Below, piece after piece: positions 15,196 through 25,105 of a DNA stretch of 60,584 nucleotides. Each line of letters opens with the position of its first letter. Positions within the stretch are counted from its first letter, which is position 1. A program made the position numbers and the translations under genes. Origin of the DNA: Nitrospira sp. SG-bin1 (GTDB lineage Bacteria; Nitrospirota; Nitrospiria; Nitrospirales; Nitrospiraceae); assembly GCA_002083365.1 (NCBI GenBank), contig LVWS01000006.1:1-60584 (forward strand), given 5' to 3'. The notes under the pieces were generated by a model. The model was not told the origin of the DNA and made no database searches. It saw only the letters and a program-made list of their open reading frames with translations.

Positions 15196-16920
15196 CTACA
15201 CCTGAAACTGAGCTTCGTACAAGCCAGCGTAGACTCCGCCTCGACGGAGCAGTTCATCATGTCGGCCATTCTCCACTAACCGACCTTGATCGAGCACCAC
15301 GATCCGGTCCACATCGTGAAGCGTGGAGAGTCGATGGGCAATGATAAACGTGGTTCGCCCCCTGGTGAGCTCGGTCAATGCTTCGCGGATTTTGACCTCC
15401 GTCTCCGTGTCGATATTGGATGTCGCCTCGTCAAAAATGACGATGGGCGGATCCTTCAACAGCACCCGGGCGATCGAGACCCGCTGCTTTTGTCCGACCG
15501 ACAGTTTGACGCCCCGCTCCCCGATCCAGGTGTCATACCCTTCTGGCAACGCCGCGATGAACTCATGCGCCCGAGCGGCGCGTGCCGCCTGTTCCAGCCG
15601 AGACTGGTCTGCGTACAAATCACCGTACAGCAGATTGTCGCGAACCGTCCCGTTGAACAAGAAGGGTTCTTGTTGCACGAATCCGATCTGCTGCCGGAGG
15701 TATGCGATCGGTAGATCCCGGATATCCTTCCCATCGATGTAGATCGCTCCATCTGTGACATCGTAAAACCGCATCAGCAGCTTGAGCAATGTACTCTTTC
15801 CCGCTCCGCTCATCCCGACCAGTGCCACACGCTCACCTGCCGGCACAGTCGCTGAAAACCCTCTCAGTACTGGGACATCAGGTCGATAGCGGAAGTGGAC
15901 TCGGTCGAATTGAACTTCACCCTGGGCACGATGGACCGGAGCAACTGCGCCGGGACGGTCCGCAACGTCCGGAACCGTATCCAGCACCTCAAAGACCCGC
16001 TCGCTCGCGGCGAGGGCATGTTGCAACATGTGATTGACCGAGTGGATTTGATTGATCGGCACGTAGAACATCGCCAAATAGGACAAAAACAAGACCAACT
16101 CGCCGAGCGTCAGACGGCCTTCCATGACTTCCCCGGCACCGTACCAAAGAATCAACACGGTCCCGAAGGCGCCGAGAAGAATCATTCCCGGCGAATACAT
16201 CGACCATAAAACCATCGCCTTGAGATTCTTGTCGCTATAAGTCCGGCTCAGTCGGTCGAAACGTGCTTGCTCATGTCCCTGGCGGCCAAACCCCATCGTT
16301 TCCCTGATGCCGGACAAGGCATCTTGCAGATAGCCGTTCAGCTCAGCGGCGCTCTGTCTGGTCTCCCGATAATACCCATGGACCTTCGACGTAAACCAGC
16401 TCGCGGACAAGGCAAGCACCGGGATCGGCAAGAGCGAGAGGGCCGCCAGTTTCCAATTGAGCATGAACAAGAGTCCCGTGATCCCGATCAGCGTCAACGA
16501 CGCCGTCAACATCCCTTCGAGTCCGTCAATGAAGATCCGCTCGACATGCTCCGTGTCGTTGGTCACCCGCGACATAATTTCCCCCGTCGACCGATTCTCA
16601 AAATAGGCGACGGACAAACGTTGGAGAGCGGAGAAGATATGCCGACGAAGATCGTGGACCACCGTCTGCTCAAGTTGATTATTCAGCCGGATCCTGAGCG
16701 AAGCAAACAGGTTCTTGAGCACATACGCGGCAATCAAGAGACCGATCGCCCATGGCAATACCGACGCTTGCTTCGCCTGAATCACGTCGTCGATGATGAT
16801 CTTGATGACCCAGGGAGGCACCAGTTCCATTGCGGTCGCACAGGCCGCGCAGACAAGGGTCGTGATCGCGAGAGCGCGATGTGGCCGAAGATATCGCAGG
16901 ACTCGAAAAAGAGGTTTCAC
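15196..16920 (-). CDS. ABC exporter, fused TMD-NBD (MsbA-like)
   Basis: A 574-residue half transporter. Six transmembrane helices occupy residues 15-300; the ATPase domain follows with Walker A G-M-S-G-A-G-K-S-T, signature L-S-V-G-Q-K-Q-R, Walker B I-V-I-F-D-E-A-T-S-N-I-D and H-loop I-I-A-H-R-L-S. It would homodimerise in the inner membrane. Lipid, lipopolysaccharide or peptide export are possible; the family does not fix the substrate. It is encoded upstream of the zinc-ribbon genes and 25 bases downstream of peptide deformylase. Confidence 0.9.
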   Translation of the reverse strand: MKPLFRVLRYLRPHRALAITTLVCAACATAMELVPPWVIKIIIDDVIQAKQASVLPWAIGLLIAAYVLKNLFASLRIRLNNQLEQTVVHDLRRHIFSALQRLSVAYFENRSTGEIMSRVTNDTEHVERIFIDGLEGMLTASLTLIGITGLLFMLNWKLAALSLLPIPVLALSASWFTSKVHGYYRETRQSAAELNGYLQDALSGIRETMGFGRQGHEQARFDRLSRTYSDKNLKAMVLWSMYSPGMILLGAFGTVLILWYGAGEVMEGRLTLGELVLFLSYLAMFYVPINQIHSVNHMLQHALAASERVFEVLDTVPDVADRPGAVAPVHRAQGEVQFDRVHFRYRPDVPVLRGFSATVPAGERVALVGMSGAGKSTLLKLLMRFYDVTDGAIYIDGKDIRDLPIAYLRQQIGFVQQEPFLFNGTVRDNLLYGDLYADQSRLEQAARAARAHEFIAALPEGYDTWIGERGVKLSVGQKQRVSIARVLLKDPPIVIFDEATSNIDTETEVKIREALTELTRGRTTFIIAHRLSTLHDVDRIVVLDQGRLVENGRHDELLRRGGVYAGLYEAQFQV

Positions 16921-16945
16921 AAGCGGTACAACACGAAGGCGGGCA

Positions 16946-17470
16946 TCAAATCACGTTTGTCGGCTCTTTTTGCCAATACTGCGAAAACTCGTCGAGTTGC
17001 GTCAGAGTGGACATATCCGTCATGCGATCAAGAAAAACTTTGCCGATCAAATGGTCGAGTTCATGCTGAATACACACCGCGTACAATCCCGTCGCTTCGA
17101 AATCCAAAGGCTTGCCCTTCCGATCTAGCCCCTTGACCCGCACCAGTGAAGGCCTGGTCACTTTCCCTCTCAATCCATCGACACTCAGACAGCCCTCCCA
17201 ATTTTCCACCTGTTCGGGCCCATAATACACGATCGAAGGGTTGATCAGGACGGTTTCGGGAAATCCTCCCTCTCCTTTGCAGCCCATCACGGCCAATTGA
17301 ATCGAACGCGACACCTGAGGCGCTGCCAGTCCGATACCAGGCTCTTCATACATCGTTTCAAACATGTCGTCGATCAGCCGCTGGATCTCCGACGATTTGA
17401 TTTCACGCGGATCGATCGGAGCGGCAATTTTCCGAAGGATGGGATTTCCCAGCTTGGCGATCTTCAGCAT
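16946..17470 (-). CDS. def: peptide deformylase
   Basis: A 174-residue metalloenzyme that removes the formyl group from nascent proteins. All three motifs are present: G-I-G-L-A-A-P-Q (45-52), E-G-C-L-S (92-96) and Q-H-E-L-D-H (135-140). The ATG at 17470 was chosen to give normal length starting M-L-K-I-A; an open frame continues upstream but without conserved sequence. It precedes the ABC exporter gene in the same orientation. Confidence 0.93.
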   Translation of the reverse strand: MLKIAKLGNPILRKIAAPIDPREIKSSEIQRLIDDMFETMYEEPGIGLAAPQVSRSIQLAVMGCKGEGGFPETVLINPSIVYYGPEQVENWEGCLSVDGLRGKVTRPSLVRVKGLDRKGKPLDFEATGLYAVCIQHELDHLIGKVFLDRMTDMSTLTQLDEFSQYWQKEPTNVI

Positions 17471-17537
17471 GGTTCCGCTTTTCAGTCTCATATCGTTATA
17501 TTCGTAACATAGGAATCTCTTGCCTCGCAACCCGCCG

Positions 17538-18326
17538 TCACAGCCTCCGCTTCGATCTCCGCGGTTCTGGAATCTCAAAGATGTCCTTGTTGGCATCCCA
17601 CCACTCGGTCCATTCGTTCGACCATGCCGCCCGATCCTGTTTGGTTGATGTCTCCCAATCGTGAAACTCGGTCTCATGGCGGGTCAGAATCCAAAGCGAT
17701 TGCAATGCCGACAACGCCACGAACCGTTCGTCGTCGCTCACCATCGGAATCAAGATGGGGATGACCGCCTTCTGCCGAACATACCGTGCCTCGAACGCCG
17801 CTGCTTTTCGAACGGAAGGATTGGAATCCCTTGCCATGACTTCGATCGCCTCCGGGGCTTTCGTCGGATCCAATCGAACGGCGACGCGCAACGCATGCTC
17901 CCGCACCCGAGGGATTTCGCCGGACTCCTTCGCCGTCGCCACGAGAGCAGGTACCCCGGCAACCCCTTTCATCATCAGCAAGGTTTCTATGGCATTGTAC
18001 CGCACGCGGGGACTCGGCATGCTCAGTGCTTGAACGAGGACGGGCACGGACGGCTCTCCCAAATGCACGAACTCACCCATCGCCCAGAATTCTTGTCTGC
18101 CTTCGAGCAACGGCAGCAACGCTTCCGCCCGTTTGAGTTCCTCGGGGCCGAGGGGGTTCTTATTGGGAGGAATCGAGACGTCCGGCACATCGGGATTCTC
18201 CGGCGGGCCCTCATAAGGAATTTGGACCGGCCATGTCCGCACCGGCTGATCGAACACCGTGGGAAGATGTTGAGCCTCCACGAAGCCGGCAAGAATAAGC
18301 ACGGCGATGCTTGCATAATTGATCAC
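17538..18326 (-). CDS. exported HEAT-repeat protein
   Basis: A 262-residue protein with an N-terminal signal-like segment (residues 3-18), a proline-rich linker, and HEAT-like helical repeats from about residue 65 to 215 (V-P-V-L-V-Q-A-L, V-P-A-L-V-A-T-A, V-I-P-I-L-I-P-M). HEAT repeats bind proteins; the partner is unknown. Probably periplasmic. Confidence 0.65.
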   Translation of the reverse strand: MINYASIAVLILAGFVEAQHLPTVFDQPVRTWPVQIPYEGPPENPDVPDVSIPPNKNPLGPEELKRAEALLPLLEGRQEFWAMGEFVHLGEPSVPVLVQALSMPSPRVRYNAIETLLMMKGVAGVPALVATAKESGEIPRVREHALRVAVRLDPTKAPEAIEVMARDSNPSVRKAAAFEARYVRQKAVIPILIPMVSDDERFVALSALQSLWILTRHETEFHDWETSTKQDRAAWSNEWTEWWDANKDIFEIPEPRRSKRRL

Positions 18327-18453
18327 GACCTATAAACTCCTCTTCATTTCAGTTCATCGCATACGGCATGTGGGGGGAGGTGCAATGTGATACGGCACGG
18401 ATTCGGCAATCGGCTTGAGCAGTGGTCCACAACGGACCCGACGGTCGTCGGCC

Positions 18454-18747
18454 TTAGTCCAACCCTGAGTTGGCTTCTCGCAGATGTTTTCTCACACGAA
18501 CTTTTTCATGATGCTTCCGGAGCAACTGCCGGCGGACCACCTCTTGGTTCTCTGCGACAATACGGACCAACCGATCCATATCCTCGGCATGATCCCGCAC
18601 CAGTTCAGACAGCTTCTGGATCTGCCCCTCCAACTTTTCCAGGCGCCAGGCCATATTCCGCAACGGGTCCGAGGATTTTTCCGTAAGCTTCGTCATTCGC
18701 CTGGAATCGACTCGGGGGAGAGCTGCGACCACGACATCTCGCTTCAT
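18454..18747 (-). CDS. small coiled-coil protein
   Basis: A 97-residue basic protein. Residues 35-85 form a probable coiled coil (repeating L, I and V at heptad spacing with many E, R and K). Start ATG 18747 has AAAGGAGCG upstream; the open frame begins eight codons earlier. No family recognised; the basic C-terminus might contact nucleic acid or membrane. Divergent to glgC. Confidence 0.55.
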   Translation of the reverse strand: MKRDVVVAALPRVDSRRMTKLTEKSSDPLRNMAWRLEKLEGQIQKLSELVRDHAEDMDRLVRIVAENQEVVRRQLLRKHHEKVRVRKHLREANSGLD

Positions 18748-18865
18748 GCTCGCTCCTTTGTTCATGATCAACCGGTGTTCTGTCGGCTAGTATTACCCTC
18801 ATGGAACGGGAAGTCAACGATTCCGCTTCCTTTCTATTTCCTGGAGGTCCTGCTAGAATCGCCCG

Positions 18866-20104
18866 ATGAAGAACATTTTTACAATGGTATTGGCCGGCGG
18901 CAAAGGCGAGCGTCTTTTTCCGCTGACAGACCAACGTGCCAAACCGGCTGTTCCGTTCGGCGGAAAGTATCGCATCATCGACTTTACCCTGAGCAATTGC
19001 CTGAACTCCGGGCTCCGGAAGATTGTCGTCCTCATCCAATACAAATCGCACTCGCTGGATCGCCATATTCGGACGGGCTGGAATATCTTCAACGCGGAAC
19101 TAGGCGAATACATCGCCTCCGTCCCTCCGCAGCAGCGTATCAGTGAAGATTGGTACCGCGGGACCGCCGACGCCGTCTATCAGAACATGTTTTTGATCGA
19201 TGGAGAACACCCGGAATTCCTGCTGATTCTGGCCGGCGATCACATTTACAAGATGAATTACGCGGAGATGTACCACTGGCTCATCGCCAAGAGCGCGGAT
19301 GCGGTCGTCGGCGCCATCGATATACCCGTCCAGGAGGCCACTCGTTTCGGAGTCATCGCTGTGGACGAAGACTATCGAATCACGCGATTCGATGAGAAAC
19401 CGGCACATCCCATTCCCCTCCCCAACGATCCGACCCATGCTTTTGCGTCCATGGGCATCTACCTGTTCCGTACGAAGGCGATCCGCGAGCACTTGATCGC
19501 GGATGCGCGAGAAGGCAGCGCGCACGACTTCGGGAAAAACATCATCCCCCGGATGATCGAACAAGGACGTGTCTATGCCTTCAAGTTTCAAGATGCCAAC
19601 AAGAAAGCCGTCAAATATTGGCGTGACATCGGAACGCTCGACGCCTACTGGGAAGCCAACATGGATTTGGTCGCCGTCGATCCACAATTCAACCTGTACG
19701 ACCCCGAATGGCCGATCCGCACCTATCAAGGACAGTTCCCTCCGGCCAAATTCGTCTTCGCACAGGATTTCCAGGGAGGCCGGATGGGGGTCGCCCTTGA
19801 TTCGGTCGTTTGCGGCGGCTGTATCGTTTCGGGCGGCCGGGTCCAGAACTCGGTGTTGTCTCCGAACGTTCGCGTGCAAGACCACGCGGATGTCCGTGAA
19901 TCTATTATCATGGAAAATGTGACGATCGGCGCGCAGAGCCGTATCAGGCGTGCCATCATCGACAAAGATGTGACGATTCCCCCTCATACGGAGATCGGGT
20001 ACAATCGAGAGGCCGACGCTCAGCGGTTTACCGTCACTGAATCGGGCCTCGTGGTCATCTCAAAGGGAATGAAGCTGCATGCCGCCGTCGATCCATCCGG
20101 TTGA
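18866..20104 (+). CDS. glgC: glucose-1-phosphate adenylyltransferase
   Basis: A 412-residue enzyme making ADP-glucose for glycogen. Landmarks: G-G-K-G-E-R-L and P-A-V-P-F-G-G-K-Y-R-I-I-D-F at the N-terminus, Y-R-G-T-A-D-A-V, G-D-H-I-Y-K-M, F-D-E-K-P, and a left-handed beta-helix C-terminal domain. The last few codons overlap the start of the helicase fragment by 26 bases, and the extreme C-terminus (A-A-V-D-P-S-G) may have been altered by the rearrangement that placed the fragment here. Confidence 0.93.
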   Translation: MKNIFTMVLAGGKGERLFPLTDQRAKPAVPFGGKYRIIDFTLSNCLNSGLRKIVVLIQYKSHSLDRHIRTGWNIFNAELGEYIASVPPQQRISEDWYRGTADAVYQNMFLIDGEHPEFLLILAGDHIYKMNYAEMYHWLIAKSADAVVGAIDIPVQEATRFGVIAVDEDYRITRFDEKPAHPIPLPNDPTHAFASMGIYLFRTKAIREHLIADAREGSAHDFGKNIIPRMIEQGRVYAFKFQDANKKAVKYWRDIGTLDAYWEANMDLVAVDPQFNLYDPEWPIRTYQGQFPPAKFVFAQDFQGGRMGVALDSVVCGGCIVSGGRVQNSVLSPNVRVQDHADVRESIIMENVTIGAQSRIRRAIIDKDVTIPPHTEIGYNREADAQRFTVTESGLVVISKGMKLHAAVDPSG

Positions 20105-21938
20105 TCTCGTCACGGCCCTCCGCCACAAACATCTCACGCCAGCCATCGTGTTTCTGACGTCACGTCGGGCTTGCGACGAAGCCATGGAAACGTTTGACCA
20201 TGCCGACCTCGTCCTTCCTCCGATACGACAGGAGGCGATCGCCGCCGCACTTGATCGGATCACGACTCAGCATCCCAGCGTTGCCGAGCACCCGCTGATT
20301 CCCATCGTCAGGCGGATCGGCATCGCCGCCCATCATGCCGGGCACTTGCCTTCTTGGAAAATCGCGATCGAAGAACTCATGCGACAAGGCCTCCTGGATG
20401 CGGTCTTCGCCACGACCACGTTGGCGGCGGGCGTCGATTTTCCGGCCCGCACGGTCGTGATCACTCAATCGAGCATCCGTAAATCCCGGGACTTCACCGA
20501 CCTGACCATCGGCGAAGTCCAGCAGATCGCCGGGCGAGCCGGGCGCCGTGGGAAAGACCATGTGGGGTTTGCGATCGTCACGCCGTCTCCCTACATAGAC
20601 CTGGCGGTTCTGACCAAGGGATTGACCGGACAGCCGGAAGCCATCGACAGCCAGTTCACGATCAGTTACCCGATGGTCTTGAACCTCCTGAAGGCCCATC
20701 CTCACGAGCAGATTCAGGGAATCCTGGCCAAGAGTTTCGCTCAATTCCAACTCAACCAACGCGCTGAACTCCTCGAGCAGAAGCTGGATGCACTCCATGT
20801 GCAAATGGAACCGATCGGCCCGCGCGTCTGTACGGACTGGATCACCCAATGGCAAACCTTCGACCACGCGCGAAGGCACCGCCACACGCGGCATCAGACG
20901 CACCGGTCAGAATCGCCTGAAATCTCAGCCCGATTGCCGTTCTTGACCCCGGGCCGCGTTGTGGGACTGAGCCGAGGACGGGGAATTGTCCTTCGCCAAT
21001 ATCGGAGCAAGGGTCAAAAGAATTCCATGCTCACCATCTTACGACCGGACAGCGCCGTCACCGAATGCCCGGTCACCAGCGTGAAAGAAGTGTACGACCG
21101 CACGTACGACTGCGCGGAGACACCGACCTATCCTTGGTGTTCTACCGAGACGTTCGATCGACTCAGCCATCAGCTGGAAGAGCTTCCGTCGCGTTTGCCG
21201 GTGCTTCCCATACTCGTATCCCCCGGCATCGAACCGCTGCCTGACGCCATCGTCCAATCGTTGGGCGACTTCCCCTGCCCCGCGTGCCCTTCACGACCGG
21301 CTTGTCAGAAGGACTTCCTGACGGCGTCACGGCTTCGTCAGGAACAACAGCGTCATACAAAATCGATACAAGCCCTGCGAACCAGCTTGTGGCATCGCTT
21401 CCAGGAGCGTGTGGAAGTGTTGCAGAAATTCGGGTATCTCACTCCGGCGACACAATTGACGATCGACGGAGAATGGGCCCGACTTATCCGGATCGATCAT
21501 TCACTGCTGATTACCGAATTGATCCGCGCGGAAGCCTTTACAGGCGCTGATCCGTCCCTCCTCGCCGGTGTCTTGGCCAGTCTGGCCCATGATGATGATC
21601 GCCCTGGAGCGTTTCCGCGCATCAGTCCCGGGTTGAGTTCACTGTTGGGACAGGTTCGCAAATTGGCGGAAAGTTTATCACCCTACGAAGACCCTCCCCT
21701 CCTACGCGCCGATGTGGCCGCCTTGGTTGAACGCTGGGTGGCTGATCCTACCCTCACCTGGATTGGACTTTGTCGGCTGACCACGATGGCCGAGGGCGAC
21801 ATCTATCGACTCCTGGCCAGGACCTTGGAGTTTCTGTCGCAGGTACAGGCCCTCAAATCTACGCATCCCGGCCTTGCTGAATCCGCTTCCCAAGCCATTA
21901 CGTTGATCCGACGAGGAGTGCTAGAGGAATTGCCGTGA
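20079..21938 (+). CDS. C-terminal half of a Ski2-like DEAD/DEAH helicase
   Basis: A 619-residue protein that begins inside RecA domain 2. Motif IV (P-A-I-V-F-L-T-S-R, residues 21-29), motif V (A-T-T-T-L-A-A-G-V-D-F-P-A-R, 111-124) and motif VI (Q-Q-I-A-G-R-A-G-R-R-G, 148-158) are present, followed by a long helical C-terminal domain with a small cysteine cluster (C-P-A-C, C-Q). Walker A and DEAH motifs are absent; they sit in the separate gene at 26043-27098. The two pieces divide the protein in the linker between the RecA domains. The start overlaps glgC by 26 bases. Alone it cannot hydrolyse ATP; whether the halves reassemble is unknown. Confidence 0.85.
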   Translation: MPPSIHPVDLVTALRHKHLTPAIVFLTSRRACDEAMETFDHADLVLPPIRQEAIAAALDRITTQHPSVAEHPLIPIVRRIGIAAHHAGHLPSWKIAIEELMRQGLLDAVFATTTLAAGVDFPARTVVITQSSIRKSRDFTDLTIGEVQQIAGRAGRRGKDHVGFAIVTPSPYIDLAVLTKGLTGQPEAIDSQFTISYPMVLNLLKAHPHEQIQGILAKSFAQFQLNQRAELLEQKLDALHVQMEPIGPRVCTDWITQWQTFDHARRHRHTRHQTHRSESPEISARLPFLTPGRVVGLSRGRGIVLRQYRSKGQKNSMLTILRPDSAVTECPVTSVKEVYDRTYDCAETPTYPWCSTETFDRLSHQLEELPSRLPVLPILVSPGIEPLPDAIVQSLGDFPCPACPSRPACQKDFLTASRLRQEQQRHTKSIQALRTSLWHRFQERVEVLQKFGYLTPATQLTIDGEWARLIRIDHSLLITELIRAEAFTGADPSLLAGVLASLAHDDDRPGAFPRISPGLSSLLGQVRKLAESLSPYEDPPLLRADVAALVERWVADPTLTWIGLCRLTTMAEGDIYRLLARTLEFLSQVQALKSTHPGLAESASQAITLIRRGVLEELP

Positions 21939-22315
21939 GACGCCCAACATGATGGTGATGATGTGAGTCGCATAGCACTCACATCCACTTGCGGCCTTGA
22001 ATAGATCCCAATCTCCGCGCAGCAACTCCTTCCGTGGATGCACCAGCCCCATTGCTTCGTTCGTAAGACAATCGGCTGGTCGTGTCTCCGTGCTCGACAG
22101 ACCACGTTCATCCACTGAGCTCTTTCTCAAAAGAAGACGCGGACCTAGCCATGCAGCAACGGATCACAGTGGAGTCCAGAGACCTTTCACATTCACCCGG
22201 CGATTTCCACGAAGCTACGATCGTCGCCTGGGGGAGTGCCTAGGCGGAAGGAGCATCGAGGCACGATACAACATCTCTCGGTTCGAGGTCGCGGTACAGG
22301 GCGATGGTGAATGCT
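21939..22315. other. gap downstream of helicase fragment
   Basis: About 377 bases with no convincing gene. A short minus-strand frame (21921-22130) has some hydrophobic residues but no start context. A promoter for the sugar-nucleotide gene downstream is expected here; I see no strong consensus. Confidence 0.35.
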
Positions 22316-23284
22316 ATGAGAGATAGTCACAATGCTCGCGTGCTGGTGACCGGTGGAGCTGGGTTTCTCGGCTCACATCTATGTGACCAACTGCTGCGAA
22401 ACGGTCAAGATGTACTTTGCGTGGACAATTTCTATACCGGAACCAAGCGGAACATCGCCCATTTGCTGGACAATCGTTACTTTGAGCTGCTTCGTCACGA
22501 CGTGACGTTCCCGCTGTTTGTGGAAGTAGACCAGATCTATAATTTGGCCTGCCCGGCATCGCCGATTCACTATCAGAACGATCCTGTTCAGACAACCAAA
22601 GTGAACGTGCATGGATCCATCAACATGCTGGGATTGGCCAAAAGGGTCAAGGCCACCATCCTTCAAGCCTCCACTTCTGAAGTGTACGGCAATCCAACGA
22701 TCCATCCGCAGGTCGAAGGTTATTGGGGAAATGTCAATCCGCTAGGCCCACGCGCCTGTTACGACGAGGGGAAGCGATGTGCCGAAACGTTGTTCTTCGA
22801 CTATCATCGGCAACATAGGGTCTCTATCAAGGTGGCCAGAATCTTCAATACCTACGGACCCAGGATGCACCCAAATGACGGGAGAGTGGTATCCAATTTC
22901 ATCATACAAGCATTGCAGGGGACTCCGATCACCATCTATGGAGATGGGTCACAGACGCGATCATTCTGTTATGTCGATGACATGGTTGAGGCGCTGATCA
23001 AACTAATGCGCACACCACCGCCATGTACGGGCCCCGTCAATCTGGGGAATCCCGAAGAATGGACCATTTTGGAGCTGGCGGAGCTAATTGTCAGACGTAC
23101 GGGATCAAAGTCGAAGATTATCCGAACGGAGCTTCCCCCAGATGATCCGGAAAGGCGGAAACCCGACATTTCCGTTGCAAAATCCACTCTCGATTGGTTT
23201 CCCAAAATACCATTGGAAGAGGGTATTACGAGAACTATTGGATACTTTGAGGAGCTGCTTCGGTCAGGATCAATCCGCAAGTAA
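22316..23284 (+). CDS. uxs: UDP-glucuronate decarboxylase (UDP-xylose synthase)
   Basis: A 322-residue short-chain dehydrogenase of the NDP-sugar class. It has T-G-G-A-G-F-L-G for NAD, the Uxs-type segment L-A-C-P-A-S-P-I-H-Y, T-S-E-V-Y-G-N-P, and catalytic Y-x3-K in Y-D-E-G-K-R; R-S-F-C-Y-V-D-D-M follows. It converts UDP-glucuronate to UDP-xylose for glycan synthesis. ATG 22316 has GGTGA five bases upstream; ATG 22304 is the alternative. The gene lies within the segment whose order relative to the helicase halves is swapped. Confidence 0.87.
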   Translation: MRDSHNARVLVTGGAGFLGSHLCDQLLRNGQDVLCVDNFYTGTKRNIAHLLDNRYFELLRHDVTFPLFVEVDQIYNLACPASPIHYQNDPVQTTKVNVHGSINMLGLAKRVKATILQASTSEVYGNPTIHPQVEGYWGNVNPLGPRACYDEGKRCAETLFFDYHRQHRVSIKVARIFNTYGPRMHPNDGRVVSNFIIQALQGTPITIYGDGSQTRSFCYVDDMVEALIKLMRTPPPCTGPVNLGNPEEWTILELAELIVRRTGSKSKIIRTELPPDDPERRKPDISVAKSTLDWFPKIPLEEGITRTIGYFEELLRSGSIRK

Positions 23285-23473
23285 GTTCGAACGGCAAGTC
23301 GGAGCCTGTCGCGCGAACCACCCCGAGAAGAGGTTCAGCTCTCGATCATTCATCAGCAGATCATTCCTGCATCGTTCTGCTTCAGGGAGGCCGGACCGTT
23401 GAACGGAGCAAGCGTGAACGAAGGCTGATACCACAGTCTCTTTGGAAAAACACGGCAGACTATCGTGGGTTGC

Positions 23474-25057
23474 TCATCCCATGGAGCAACGGCGAGCCGA
23501 CATCCGTTCCGTCACCAATTCTTTCAGTTCGGGAATCTCACTCGCAGCGCCAAGGAATGTTTCCCATTCGTCAAGGTTCCAACCTGACCGAAAGAGAAGT
23601 TGGGGAGTGACCTTCGGCAGCAGGCTCTGCATCAGCGGGATGAGCGTGTCGCGATGATGCATCACGGCGGTACCCGTCAGACGCAGGATGGAAGGCGAGG
23701 CACCCCATCGTGCAATCTCCACCAAACGTTCCGGGCTGGTTTCCGAGAACACTTTGAGCGCCAGCCGAGAGACCGCTCGCCGGAGAGAAGCTCGCAAGCG
23801 GATTGATCCGTCAGGTATTCCTGACGCGTCACGTTGCAGTTGGTCCAGTACGGCACTCACAATTTCGGCATCACAAGGTGGCGCGTAAGAGGCCCTGACA
23901 CCTGCGGCAGCCGTACGGGGATCTTCAATCCGGTGTTCCAGCGCATTGTGCAAGGGATGAGGTATGCGGCGGGTCGGCGCCGTCCAGTCGAGCACCCCTT
24001 GAAAAACATGGCCTTCATTTCCCGGCGGCGTTCCGGTGAAGTAGATACCTGCCCTGCTACCAGACTCGTAAATCTTGTAGAGCGCCAAATCCAACAGATT
24101 GATCGGCCAGCCAAGGTCTTCTGACGAGACAATCCTCGCCTGCCCGGCTTCAACCAACGGCAGCGTGTTAAGGAGAAGATCTACGGCCTCCCCCACTTGT
24201 TGTGCATAAAAACTGATATGAGGAGTCTGGAGCGCGACCAGTCCCTTTGCCATTCCCCCTCTCATCTTGTGAAGCAGCCAACTGTCATCGAGCACATCGG
24301 GCAGGCGAATCACTCCATACGCAGGGCCATTGTCAACCGAGGCTGCCAGCGTCACCCACTCCTCAAGCTTTTGGGTCTGGTCGTAGACGTGGAATGGAAC
24401 ATACTGAACGGCTTTTGCGGTCGAAACGACTATGCATTGACGTGCCCGAAATTCGCGGCTGCAGTCCACAATGTTCCGCGTTCCAAAGACATTGGTTGAG
24501 ATCATATCGGCCATCCGGATCTCACCAAGACTCGGCGGCAGCAGACGCTTTTCCGCCAGATGATACACCACGTCCGGCCTGTATCGCGCGAAGAGGGTTG
24601 TCAGTGAGTTACGGTCTCGGACGTCGGCTTGAACAGTGCGGACGACGCGATGAGATGACGCGCCACCGACTGTGGGCGATCGACTGATTAGAACCACACG
24701 TCGGGGTCCATACGGAAGTAACCGCTGAATGAGGACCTTTCCAATATGACCCGTCCCTCCCGTAACCAAGATGGTGCGGTCCCGTACCTCATTAAGTATG
24801 TATGAAGATCCTGGAAGGCGGCGAACCGTAACGGAGGGATCCTCCAGCAGCGCGCCACGGCTTTTTTTCATACGAATGAGGTCGGAAGTAAGGGCTTGTA
24901 GCCGGTCTTGTGAGCAGGTATGGTCAGGAGAAAGTTCAGCGATGGCGCGAATCAGGTCGAACTCATCAACCCTGTCTATGTGGAACGACCGGGTGACCAG
25001 GCGGTCGATCCCGTCCGAGAGATGTACTCCGCTTTTACTCAATATATCCTGCTGCAT
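23474..25057 (-). CDS. CapD-like polysaccharide biosynthesis SDR protein
   Basis: About 527 residues. An N-terminal helical region (about 90 residues) precedes a Rossmann domain (T-G-G-T-G-H-I-G) with V-V-Y-H-L-A-E-K and S-T-N-V-F-G-T, the pattern of CapD/FlaA1 UDP-GlcNAc dehydratase-epimerases. The usual Y-x3-K is not obvious, and no transmembrane helices precede it. A long C-terminal region is unassigned. It may modify a UDP-sugar or be a divergent relative. The start is uncertain: ATG 25057 or TTG 25105, neither with a strong ribosome site. Confidence 0.65.
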   Translation of the reverse strand: MQQDILSKSGVHLSDGIDRLVTRSFHIDRVDEFDLIRAIAELSPDHTCSQDRLQALTSDLIRMKKSRGALLEDPSVTVRRLPGSSYILNEVRDRTILVTGGTGHIGKVLIQRLLPYGPRRVVLISRSPTVGGASSHRVVRTVQADVRDRNSLTTLFARYRPDVVYHLAEKRLLPPSLGEIRMADMISTNVFGTRNIVDCSREFRARQCIVVSTAKAVQYVPFHVYDQTQKLEEWVTLAASVDNGPAYGVIRLPDVLDDSWLLHKMRGGMAKGLVALQTPHISFYAQQVGEAVDLLLNTLPLVEAGQARIVSSEDLGWPINLLDLALYKIYESGSRAGIYFTGTPPGNEGHVFQGVLDWTAPTRRIPHPLHNALEHRIEDPRTAAAGVRASYAPPCDAEIVSAVLDQLQRDASGIPDGSIRLRASLRRAVSRLALKVFSETSPERLVEIARWGASPSILRLTGTAVMHHRDTLIPLMQSLLPKVTPQLLFRSGWNLDEWETFLGAASEIPELKELVTERMSARRCSMG

Positions 25058-25105
25058 TGGCGAGGACGAAGGCGAGCCGATGGTGCAGGGGTTTTCTCCA
25101 ACCAA

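Noticed and set aside
15162..17136. Several plus-strand frames opposite the ABC exporter
   Set aside because: Shadows of a gene with all ABC motifs on the minus strand.
21921..22130. 69-residue minus-strand frame overlapping the helicase fragment end
   Set aside because: Mixed composition, no start context, overlaps a real gene.
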